From: a bacterium
GTDB taxonomy: Bacteria; BMS3Abin14
Length of the DNA stretch: 11,232 nt
NCBI GenBank assembly: GCA_029210545.1
Contig: JARGFV010000067.1
Location: forward strand, 1-11,232
Reading direction: 5' to 3'
Both the position numbers and the translations under genes were made by a program. Positions within the stretch are counted from its first letter, which is position 1. Each line of letters opens with the position of its first letter. Under the pieces are notes generated by a model. That model saw only the letters and a list, made by a program, of their open reading frames with translations, was not told the origin of the DNA and ran no database searches. Below, piece after piece: positions 4,633 to 10,994 of this stretch.

Positions 4633-5732
4633 TTCTTTTTTTCCGGAACGCAGTAGATCCCTCCCTCCCGCATTCCGGGCCTGAAGCACAGGTTGCAGGA
4701 AGTACAGGTGGAGCGGTGGGCAGGATCACACCGCCAGATGTTCACCAGGTCCGGTTCCCGGATGAGGGGCCGGGACAGGGAGAACAGGTCCGCAGCGCCT
4801 TCGTCGAGGAGAGCCTGGATCACCGGGAAACTCCGCAGCCCTCCGACCAGGAGGACCGGGACACCCACTTCGGGCCTGATCCGGCGGGCGAAACCGGCAT
4901 TGTACGCCTCGCGCTCCTCGCTGCTGATCATCTTTCGCACAGGGACTCCCTCCCCGGAGCCGGCCGTGCCGGCGCTGACCTCGATGGCGTCGATCCCCAT
5001 GGCGTCCAGCCGCCGTGCAAAGTATACCGCGCCTTCGATCCCGAGACCGCCGGCAAGGTTGTCGGAACCTGTCAGCTTGATGATCACCGGAAAGCCGGGA
5101 CCGACCTGTCTGCGGACGCTGCCGAAGATCTCCTCAAGTAACCTGAAACGGTTTTCCGGAGAACCGCCGTATGCGTCCTCCCGCCGGTTGGTCAGAGGGG
5201 AGAGAAACTGGTTGATGAGGTACCCGTGGGCGCCGTGGAGCTGAACGCCGTCAAACCCGGCTTCCATGGCCCTGCGGGCCGCCTGGCCGAACGCTTCAAC
5301 CACTTCGGCGATCTCCCCGGCGGTCATGGCCCTGGGAATCCCGGAATAGAAAGGACTTTCAATAGCCGAAGGGCCCAGGGGAGCCTCACCGATGGTCCTG
5401 GTGGAGGTCTGGGCCCCGGCATGGAAAAGCTGGGCCATGATCCTCCCCCCGGCATCGTGGACCGCTTCAGCGAGGGTACTCAGCACGGGGATCTGCACGT
5501 CGCTGCACGCCCCGATGGCTCCGGTCATCTGGCGGCCCTTTGCGTGGACCACCGTGTAACCGGTGATGATGAGACCCACACCGCCGAGAGCCAGTTCACG
5601 GTAGAGGTCGGCCAGCCTCGGTGTCGGCCGGCCGAACTCGTCGCACATCCCCTCCCACGTGGCGCTTCGCACAAAGCGGTTGGGAAGTTCCAGGGTGCCT
5701 ATTTTGATTTTGTCGTAAAGGGTCTTGCTCAT
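4605..5732 (-). CDS. NADH:flavin oxidoreductase, Old Yellow Enzyme family, with C-terminal Cys motif
   Basis: FMN-dependent (beta/alpha)8-barrel ene-reductase-type enzyme. The start at 5732 (MSKTLYDKIKIGTLELPNRF) matches family N-termini; an upstream in-frame start at 5792 adds unrelated residues and is rejected. Visible landmarks are SATWEG at 23-28, HAG at 104-106, HGAHGYL at 166-172, then FLSPLTNRR and DAYGG (to 190), SPENRFRL at 191-198 and the phosphate-binding VGGLRS at 296-301. Four cysteines near the end (C343, C346, C349, C361) form C-x2-C-x2-C-x11-C. This is close to the [4Fe-4S] motif of 2,4-dienoyl-CoA reductase relatives, but with one residue fewer between the second and third cysteines. 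The NADPH domain of those enzymes is absent (375 aa in all). The natural substrate cannot be told from sequence. The last 9 or so residues (KRQKEEGGR) come from a heptamer repeat. The gene stands alone between two spacers. Confidence 0.9.
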   Translation of the reverse strand: MSKTLYDKIKIGTLELPNRFVRSATWEGMCDEFGRPTPRLADLYRELALGGVGLIITGYTVVHAKGRQMTGAIGACSDVQIPVLSTLAEAVHDAGGRIMAQLFHAGAQTSTRTIGEAPLGPSAIESPFYSGIPRAMTAGEIAEVVEAFGQAARRAMEAGFDGVQLHGAHGYLINQFLSPLTNRREDAYGGSPENRFRLLEEIFGSVRRQVGPGFPVIIKLTGSDNLAGGLGIEGAVYFARRLDAMGIDAIEVSAGTAGSGEGVPVRKMISSEEREAYNAGFARRIRPEVGVPVLLVGGLRSFPVIQALLDEGAADLFSLSRPLIREPDLVNIWRCDPAHRSTCTSCNLCFRPGMREGGIYCVPEKKKRQKEEGGR

Positions 5733-5774
5733 AGCTTTATTGAACCTCGTTCCTTTTTGCGCTTGGAAAAACAT

Positions 5775-5815
5775 ACCCTCTGGATCAGCCACAGGGTTCG
5801 TGGCAACCAGAGGGT
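5775..5815 (-). promoter_or_regulatory. Two-tier stem-loop in the leader of the oxidoreductase gene
   Basis: The outer arms are ACCCTCTGG (5775-5783) and CCAGAGGGT (5807-5815), a perfect 9-bp stem. Nested inside are GCCAC (5788-5792) and GTGGC (5800-5804). It sits about 43 bp upstream of the ATG and downstream of the candidate promoter, so it would be in the 5' untranslated RNA. It could be an operator or an RNA structure; it matches no riboswitch I know. Confidence 0.5.
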
Positions 5816-5840
5816 GTCATAAACAGCTAAACGGGTTGGT

Positions 5841-5869
5841 CTTTTAGCACACAGGGTTTGCTTTTGCAA
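5841..5869 (-). promoter_or_regulatory. Candidate sigma-70-like promoter for the oxidoreductase gene
   Basis: On the minus strand, TTGCAA (5864-5869), a 17-bp spacer and TAAAAG (5841-5846) each match the consensus hexamers at four of six positions. It lies about 110 bp upstream of the start codon, ahead of the stem-loop at 5775-5815. It is weak and unsupported by anything else. Confidence 0.25.
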
Positions 5870-5924
5870 GCGGGGGAAAGGCAGCTTATAGATGGTGCCC
5901 TGAAGCTCTATGCTGGGAACCAAT

Positions 5925-6587
5925 GCGCGGGCTTATAGCCCAAACGCCCGGGATTTGACCGCAGAGCACGCCAAGAACGCGGAGAAAACCGGAGAACCAT
6001 GGGGACAAGCGCGGGCTGGTGCCTTTAGGGCTTTAAGGTCTGCCTCGCGCCCGTTCGCCACGCCATGGCGTGACTCACTCAAGCCGCAAAGCCGCAAAGG
6101 AGATCACACCCTCACCGGATACGTTGAAAGACCTGACTGCCAGGATGAAAATTCATTTTCACCTCTGTGCATCAGGTCTTTCAACTTCTTTCCAAAGGAA
6201 AGCCCATTCCCCTGGAATGGGTCGGTGAGGGAAATGTTTCCTCTGCGTTCTTCCCCCTGATTTAAGGTTTTCCCCTGTGAAACCCTGTGTACCCTGTGGT
6301 GAGATACGGGCTTTTGCGCCGCAAGGCATGAGATCGCTCCCGTCTACGTCTTCGACTACGCCGTTGCAAGTCACCTGGTGTTTGCTCGCGAAGACAAGCA
6401 TCACCCCAGTTCCTGGCTTTCTCCGTGTCCTCTGCCAGTCACGCCAGAGGCGTGATGCCTCCGTGGTAATAGCCCTTCGGGCATTTACGGCACACGCCCG
6501 AGTCTCCCCCCCCAGCTCTATGGTTTCCTCTGAGTTCTCTGTGCCCTCTGTGGTGATAGCTCTCCTGGAATTTATGGCACACGCCCG
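5925..6587. repeat. Gene-free repeat region of CACAGAG-type units and hairpins
   Basis: The gap 5793-6571 holds no credible gene. Two imperfect copies of a unit lie about 87 bp apart on the minus strand (starting at 6586 and 6499). Each begins GGGCGTGTGCCRTAAAT, continues to TATYACCACRGAGG and then has a purine-rich tail built on CACAGAG/CACGGAG. A related unit lies at about 6260-6335 (ACCACAGGGTACACAGGG). One in the opposite orientation lies at about 5928-5990 (GGGCTTATAGCCC, then GACCGCAGAGCACGCC). Palindromes in the region: CACGCCATGGCGTG at 6059-6072, TCACGCC/GGCGTGA at 6439-6455, CTTTCC/GGAAAG at 6188-6202 and CCCATTCC/GGAATGGG at 6203-6221. An 8-C run is at 6506-6513. Open frames through it encode only the repeated peptide pattern RRAITTE. 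Confidence 0.75.
6124..6184. repeat. 13-bp inverted repeat with nested hairpin
   Basis: TTGAAAGACCTGA (6124-6136) and its exact complement TCAGGTCTTTCAA (6172-6184) enclose a smaller stem TGAAAA/TTTTCA (6146-6161). Two more small hairpins follow directly (6188-6202 and 6203-6221), giving three or four stems in 100 bp. The outer pair resembles in layout the GTTGATGGAC/GTCCATCAAC pair at 11124-11152. Confidence 0.65.
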
Positions 6588-7678
6588 GACACTTCTTCCA
6601 AGATCTTTCTGTACTCCTTCGCCAGGACGTTCCACGAGAGATGGGTTAGATCCGGGGCCGGTGTAGCGCGGACAGCTTCGGGATCGGCGCACATCTGCTC
6701 CAGCCTGTCTGCCAGGATCTGTACCTCACCCTCTGCATCTTCTTCAAGTGACTGGTACCGGAACTCATCAGGGAAAAGCTCCCGGTAGGCCAGGCGGTCC
6801 GGGACCATGGGAAGGCACCCCGCGGCAACAGCCTCAAGGACGGCTATCCCCTGGAAGTCGTGCAGTGCGGTGGACACAACCACGTCCGATGTCGCGAGGA
6901 TCTTTCGATAGCTGCTTTCATCCTCGACGAACCCCCAGGTAAGGACGCGATCCCCCAGACGCCTCCTGGCCTCGTCGAACACCGGCGGACGGTCCCTGAA
7001 CTGCTGACCGACGACATGGACCTGGAACGGGATATTCCTGTCCATGAGTTCATAAAGCGCCTGGAAAAAACGGGCAGGCGCTTTATCGTGCTCCCACCTG
7101 TGATTCCACAATATCTTCAGGGGACCTTCAGATTTTCCGGAATCACAGGTATAAAATTCCTCTTCCAGAGGAACGGGAAGGACCTGGGATCTTTTCTCGA
7201 TCGCTTCAACAATACCCGGAGGAACGCCATCGGGCATTACCGAGAGCAATTCCCGGGCGCCATCCAGTAATGTTCCCATGTTGTAACGGGAGTTGAACAG
7301 TATCCTCTGGGCGGCCAGGGCCGTATACAGGTTTGTGAGCTTGTAGTTCTGGTACTCCTTTCGCTCCCTCTGTTCGGGGTAGGCGAACTGGTTCTCGTGG
7401 AAATAGACCACGGTCGGGGTCGCGGCGAGAGCGGGAACGATCCCCTTGAGACCGGCCAGGTTGGTCATGGATGTAGCCAGGACGAGGTCGTAACCCCGGT
7501 TGAGGGTCTCCCCTTCCCCGAAAGCCCACGTCAGGGGGTTGCCCCTGGACCTCCAGGCGAAAAACCGCGGCGGCAGGGCCAGGACCGTCCATTGGATATC
7601 CGGAAGGTGCCGGACCAGTCCTTCACGCCACTGTCGATGGCTCACGGCGTCGTACGCGGAAAGGAGAAGGATGCGCAT
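6572..7678 (-). CDS. tRNA-queuosine alpha-mannosyltransferase-like glycosyltransferase (QTMAN/GTDC1, DUF3524 family)
   Basis: A GT-B fold glycosyltransferase of 368 aa, full length for this family. The animal member (GTDC1, renamed QTMAN) transfers mannose from GDP-mannose to queuosine in the anticodon of tRNA-Asp. From memory of the family, these signatures match: SHRQ at 13-16, YFHENQF at 92-98, FNSRYNM at 128-134, LWNHRWEHDK at 190-199, TALHDFQGIAVLEAV at 270-284 followed by AAGCLP, and LAYRELFPDEFRY at 296-308. The N-terminal half is the DUF3524-type acceptor domain and the C-terminal half the nucleotide-sugar domain. Its bacterial role is inference: it could modify Q-tRNA or another acceptor. 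The ATG overlaps the upstream TGA as TGATG, with no separate ribosome-binding site, so it is probably translated by coupling to the lipoprotein gene. The last few codons and the TAA lie in a dispersed repeat. Confidence 0.85.
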   Translation of the reverse strand: MRILLLSAYDAVSHRQWREGLVRHLPDIQWTVLALPPRFFAWRSRGNPLTWAFGEGETLNRGYDLVLATSMTNLAGLKGIVPALAATPTVVYFHENQFAYPEQRERKEYQNYKLTNLYTALAAQRILFNSRYNMGTLLDGARELLSVMPDGVPPGIVEAIEKRSQVLPVPLEEEFYTCDSGKSEGPLKILWNHRWEHDKAPARFFQALYELMDRNIPFQVHVVGQQFRDRPPVFDEARRRLGDRVLTWGFVEDESSYRKILATSDVVVSTALHDFQGIAVLEAVAAGCLPMVPDRLAYRELFPDEFRYQSLEEDAEGEVQILADRLEQMCADPEAVRATPAPDLTHLSWNVLAKEYRKILEEVSGRVP

Positions 7679-9303
7679 CAGGGTGTGTAGACCGTAAAGC
7701 CCTTTGGGCTGACCCCGTTTATGTAGGTGCTGCTCAGGTTGTCAATGGTACCCTGCACCGGATCGTATACACCGAGATGATTTTCAGTCGTCTGCCCAGC
7801 CAGGTTGCTGCTGTAAAAGAAAAGCCTTCCATCGAAGGGCGTCGTCTCAAAGGGATAAAGGTTGTCACTTCCAGCCACTGTGGTCAGGGGACTGGCTCCG
7901 TCGTGGGACCATATCCAGCTGGTATAATTATCATCACTGCCCCTCAGGTAAAGGTTGCCGTCAAGGATCGCGGGGTATGTTTCGCTACCGGAAACCGTGA
8001 ACGGGGCCACAGCGTTGTCGGTCCACTTTGTGAAAGCACCCGCCGCCGAGACAGACCACAGTTGAGCAGGCGCTGTGGACCCCGGGGCCCCCATAGCCGT
8101 GAAGTAAAGTTCATTGTCATAGCAGATCATGTTGTACGGGGATGTAACCGTATTGGTAACCGTGTCGGCCGGGCTGGTTTCGTCGTAAGACCATAGGTAT
8201 TCATAGGGGGCCGCCGCACCGTACCATCCGGCAAAATAGATCCTTCCGTTACAGACAGTAAGGTCCCGGGGCGACAAGGCGGTCTCCACGGAGATATTCG
8301 TCTCCTGATTCAGGCTTTGCATGACGGGGTCGTAGGACCACAACTGTCTTCCCTGCCCCTGAAAACCAGAAAAATAGATTTTGCCGTTATAACTTGTGAG
8401 ATAATTCGGTGACATGGCGACCGTACCAGTGACCGAGTTCCAGGAACCGGAACCGTTCGTGGACCAGAGAAACGATGGTGTACCTCCCGTTCCGGCGAAG
8501 GTGCTGACGTACAGGAGGCCATCATGAACGAGCATATCCCCGGCTGCGGCCCCCTCAGTTATAAATGAGTACTGACCCAGGTAGGGATCGAAGGAAAAGA
8601 GGAAGTTGGCCTCGAAGCTGGCATCAGTGCCGATAAAATAGATCCTGTCCTGATAGGGCTGTCCTCGAAGGGCCTGCTTTATGCCGATGGCACTCGTCCC
8701 CTGGGCGCTTCCTGGAACGGTCTGGATGGGATTGATCCCATCGTAACTCCACAGGTGGAACATTCTGGCGTCGTCATCTCCTCCGAAATACAGCTGGGGG
8801 GATGTTACCTGGGGCAGAGTCACTGTCACATGAACAATCGCCGTATTGCCCCATGCCTCCTGGTCGCCCACGTGGTAAGTAAAGCTGTCGGTGCCCACGT
8901 AACCCTGGTCGGGTGTGTAGGTGACAACCCCACCTTCGGGATAGGTTCCCCGATATGCCGACAGGTTCCCATGCCAGGGAGGAGGTGGTGGGCCATCCCA
9001 GAGTGGTGGCACGGCCACCTCCCAGTGAAGACCATCGCTGCTCGATTGGTCTGGATCACATGCCAGCATGTCGATATCAAGGGGAGTGTCCAGCTGGGTG
9101 AAGAGCTGCCTGTAGTATGCCCTTGGCAAGCTGTTTCCAATGGCCAGCGGTTCGGGAAGGGTATCGGCGTAATAGCCGGGGCAAAAGGATGGTGCCGCCT
9201 TGCTGCTGTCAGGACCTCCACTGCTACATCCCGTGGTCAGCAAAAAGGTACCGGCGATCAGAACCGGTCCGATCCATCCTGAAACTCTTTTTTTAGGCCA
9301 CAT
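7678..9303 (-). CDS. Lipoprotein with Ig/cadherin-like domain and beta-propeller repeats
   Basis: 541 aa, exported. Residues 1-25 are a lipoprotein signal (basic MWPKKR, hydrophobic core, then LLTTGC with C26 as lipidation site). The lipobox is slightly unusual, with Thr at -3. Residues about 70-162 look like a bacterial cadherin/Ig-like repeat (VVTYTPDQGYVGTDSFTYHV). From about 170 to the end there are about eight blades of roughly 45 residues. Each has a pattern like LYF-G then LWSYD-G (for example IYFSGFQGQGRQLWSYDP and IYFAGWYG), recalling ELWxxDGT-type propeller repeats. A binding or surface-scaffold role is likely; no catalytic motif is seen. The start at 9303 has GGGAG seven bases upstream. 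It follows the FecR gene by 48 bp and overlaps the mannosyltransferase-like gene by one base, so the three probably form an operon. Confidence 0.8.
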   Translation of the reverse strand: MWPKKRVSGWIGPVLIAGTFLLTTGCSSGGPDSSKAAPSFCPGYYADTLPEPLAIGNSLPRAYYRQLFTQLDTPLDIDMLACDPDQSSSDGLHWEVAVPPLWDGPPPPPWHGNLSAYRGTYPEGGVVTYTPDQGYVGTDSFTYHVGDQEAWGNTAIVHVTVTLPQVTSPQLYFGGDDDARMFHLWSYDGINPIQTVPGSAQGTSAIGIKQALRGQPYQDRIYFIGTDASFEANFLFSFDPYLGQYSFITEGAAAGDMLVHDGLLYVSTFAGTGGTPSFLWSTNGSGSWNSVTGTVAMSPNYLTSYNGKIYFSGFQGQGRQLWSYDPVMQSLNQETNISVETALSPRDLTVCNGRIYFAGWYGAAAPYEYLWSYDETSPADTVTNTVTSPYNMICYDNELYFTAMGAPGSTAPAQLWSVSAAGAFTKWTDNAVAPFTVSGSETYPAILDGNLYLRGSDDNYTSWIWSHDGASPLTTVAGSDNLYPFETTPFDGRLFFYSSNLAGQTTENHLGVYDPVQGTIDNLSSTYINGVSPKGFTVYTP

Positions 9304-9351
9304 GGTCTATCTCCCTCGGTTAAAAATGCATGGCGTTTGCAGACGGGAGGT

Positions 9352-10134
9352 TCAATAGTAAATGGGATTCCCGTCACTGTCTTCCACAGGATCGCATTCC
9401 GGCTCACCGCCGTCGTCACCATCATTGTTCTGGTTCAGGGTGCTCAAAAGTGATCCTTTGGCCGGCAGGGAGCTGAGGTCAACTCTGTAACCGCCCCCCT
9501 TTTCCCAGTCGCCCCACGGGTCGCCGGAAGGATCGAAATCTTCCGTGTCGCCGAACCCTTTCCGGTCCTCGACACCCATGGTCTTGCCCCTGCCGAGCCT
9601 TGTCCTGGTCCCCGAAGTCCTGTCGGTATCCGTCACCTCGACCACCCCCGAGAATACCGCCACCCGGGTCAGGTTCTTCGGTTTCTGGCGCAGGACCGCG
9701 AAGAGGGTCCCCTTCACGCCCGCGATGACGTTGGTGGTCTGGACCTCGAACCCGTTCTGCACCCCCCTCTTCCTGATCTTGAAAAGGCCGGTGCCGTCTT
9801 CCAGCTCGACCCGGCGGATATCCTTCTTCTCTCCCTCGTCCGCCACCTCCGGCACGATGATCACCGTGTTCTCGTAAAGGCGCATCTTGCCCGTGGCGCA
9901 CGAGATCTCGGCTTTCGACTTCGGCCCGGTCTTTACCGCATCGCCCGAAGCCAGCAGCCGCCCGGCTTCGGCCGCCTCCCACCCGGAAGCGCCAGCCCCT
10001 TTCACTGTCACATCCCCCTCCACGAAGGAGACCACCGGGGCCACCACGGGAAAATCAAAGGAGGCCATGGCAAAAACAGCTGATGGAAAAAGCAGAACAG
10101 CTGTCAGCGCGACCAGCAAAAACTTTATTTTCAT
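9352..10134 (-). CDS. Periplasmic FecR-domain protein
   Basis: 260 aa with a signal peptide (KIKFLLVALTAVLLF then AVFA, cleavage near residue 22) and a FecR domain. SFVEGDVTVKG at about 36-46, SGDAVKTGPKSKAEI at 63-77 and FEVQTTNVIAGVKGT at 129-143 are the family core (threshold-like G-D-x-I/V-x-T, then an A/G-G-V-x-G-T motif). The Gly/Asp-rich C-terminal tail, residues about 195-260, is low complexity. No sigma factor or TonB receptor gene is adjacent, so this is more likely one of the stand-alone FecR proteins that occur with surface or envelope proteins than an iron-signalling anti-sigma factor. The start at 10134 is preferred because AAAGGA (10144-10149) is 9 nt upstream; the ATG at 10140 would be only 3 nt from it. 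First gene of the putative operon with the propeller lipoprotein. Confidence 0.85.
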   Translation of the reverse strand: MKIKFLLVALTAVLLFPSAVFAMASFDFPVVAPVVSFVEGDVTVKGAGASGWEAAEAGRLLASGDAVKTGPKSKAEISCATGKMRLYENTVIIVPEVADEGEKKDIRRVELEDGTGLFKIRKRGVQNGFEVQTTNVIAGVKGTLFAVLRQKPKNLTRVAVFSGVVEVTDTDRTSGTRTRLGRGKTMGVEDRKGFGDTEDFDPSGDPWGDWEKGGGYRVDLSSLPAKGSLLSTLNQNNDGDDGGEPECDPVEDSDGNPIYY

Positions 10135-10160
10135 CGCCATCCATCCTTTCGTGTATATGC

Positions 10161-10177
10161 CATCAGTTTAACTGATG
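10161..10177. promoter_or_regulatory. Palindrome CATCAGTT-T-AACTGATG, candidate operator of the fecR-like operon
   Basis: A perfect 8-bp inverted repeat around one central base, about 27 bp upstream of the preferred start codon. A further direct repeat, TTGGAACC, lies at 10194-10201 and 10205-10212 (11-bp period). A hexamer pair TTATCA/TATACA with 18-bp spacing overlaps the palindrome, but it would put the transcript start within the ribosome-binding site, so I do not call it a promoter. Confidence 0.35.
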
Positions 10178-10212
10178 ATAATCCGGTATGCATTTGGAAC
10201 CTTATTGGAACC

Positions 10213-10428
10213 GGCTCATTTATAACGTAACCGTTGAAGCACCTGTATCCAGGCGGCCCCATACCATGGTCGGATGGCCGGTTGCCGAGAGATCAAGATG
10301 GTTCGCGATCCTGGGCCCCTCGGCGAGATCAGGGGGGTGCCGTGCTGTGATCCTGAACAAGGAGCAGTTCAGACCAATTCCCCTTGCCACAGGTAAACAG
10401 TGATCCAATCCCCCTCGATATAGCAACG
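10213..10428. other. Intergenic region with no recognised feature
   Basis: Part of the 323-bp gap between the fecR-like gene and tpx. Short open frames exist on both strands (about 70 codons each) but neither shows a ribosome-binding site, a hydrophobic segment or any family motif. I see no hairpin or promoter I would defend inside these bases. Confidence 0.5.
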
Positions 10429-10457
10429 CCGGGACACCATCGGCGCCCGGATCCCGG
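10429..10457 (-). repeat. Repeat module directly after the tpx stop codon
   Basis: Immediately after the tpx TAA (minus strand), CCGGGA (10452-10457) and TCCCGG (10429-10434) form a 6-bp stem. Its loop contains the last part of the 12-mer GATCCGGGCGCC (10442-10453), which also occurs twice in the trkA-trkH spacer and once at 11099-11110. No T run follows, so a terminator role is uncertain. Confidence 0.55.
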
Positions 10458-10958
10458 TTATCTCAAGACAGCAAGGGCAGCTTCGTAATCAGGCTCCCTG
10501 GTGATCTCCGGGACGAGCTCCGTGTAGATCACCTTTCCCCGCGTATCGATGATGATGATAGCACGGGTCAGGAGGCTTTTCAGCGGCCCGTTCATGATCC
10601 TGACCCCGTAGCCGTTGGCAAAGGCCCGGTAGCGGAAAGCAGACAGGGTCTCGACGTTGTCGATCTCCTCGGCGCCGCAGAACCGCTTCTGGGCGAAGGG
10701 AAGGTCCTCGGAGACGCAGAGGACTTTTGTATTCTGAAGGCCGGCGGCTTCCTCGTTGAACCGGCGCACGGACATGGCGCACACCGCCGTGTCCAGGCTG
10801 GGGAAGATGTTGAGCAGGAGGCGTTTACCGGAATATTCGGCCAAAGTTACATCGGTGAGGTCGTTCCTCGTGAGGGCGAAATCAGGGGCTTTCGTGCTGA
10901 AGGGCGGCAGGTCGCCCACGGTGTTGACGGTCTCGCCTTTGAAGGTAACTGTCGCCAT
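10458..10958 (-). CDS. tpx: Thiol peroxidase (atypical 2-Cys peroxiredoxin Tpx)
   Basis: Reduces hydrogen peroxide and alkyl hydroperoxides with thioredoxin as electron donor. At 166 aa it is standard length for Tpx. The peroxidatic cysteine is C60 in the PxxxTxxC motif (P53-SLD-T57-AV-C60). The resolving cysteine is C94 in KRFCGAEEIDNV, the Tpx-specific placement on helix alpha-3. R130 or so in the LLTRAIIIID segment is the usual transition-state arginine region. Family members normally have TPVC; here it is TAVC, a mild departure that leaves the catalytic residues intact. An additional cysteine, C81, is present. The start at 10958 has an excellent AAGGAG seven bases upstream. It stands alone: the 5' side is a palindromic repeat array starting 37 bp away, so any promoter must be in that short gap or inside the repeat. 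Confidence 0.95.
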   Translation of the reverse strand: MATVTFKGETVNTVGDLPPFSTKAPDFALTRNDLTDVTLAEYSGKRLLLNIFPSLDTAVCAMSVRRFNEEAAGLQNTKVLCVSEDLPFAQKRFCGAEEIDNVETLSAFRYRAFANGYGVRIMNGPLKSLLTRAIIIIDTRGKVIYTELVPEITREPDYEAALAVLR

Positions 10959-10994
10959 ATCAGATTCTCCTTATAAGCAAATTCAGAACAACAT

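Noticed and set aside
6159-6692. A 177-codon minus-strand open frame in the repeat region
   Set aside because: It is built from the dispersed repeat (peptide pattern RRAITTE twice), overlaps the true 3' end of the mannosyltransferase-like gene, and has no ribosome-binding site or family motif.
9352-10134. FecR protein as part of an iron-signalling sigma/anti-sigma/TonB receptor set
   Set aside because: No ECF sigma factor or TonB-dependent receptor gene is adjacent; the neighbours are a propeller lipoprotein and a glycosyltransferase-like gene.
10152-10181. Sigma-70 promoter (TTATCA, 18 bp, TATACA) for the fecR-like gene
   Set aside because: It would place the transcript start inside the AAAGGA ribosome-binding site.
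10220-10426. Minus-strand frame of 68 codons between tpx and the fecR-like gene
   Set aside because: No ribosome-binding site, no hydrophobic or domain signature; comparable open frames occur by chance at this GC content.
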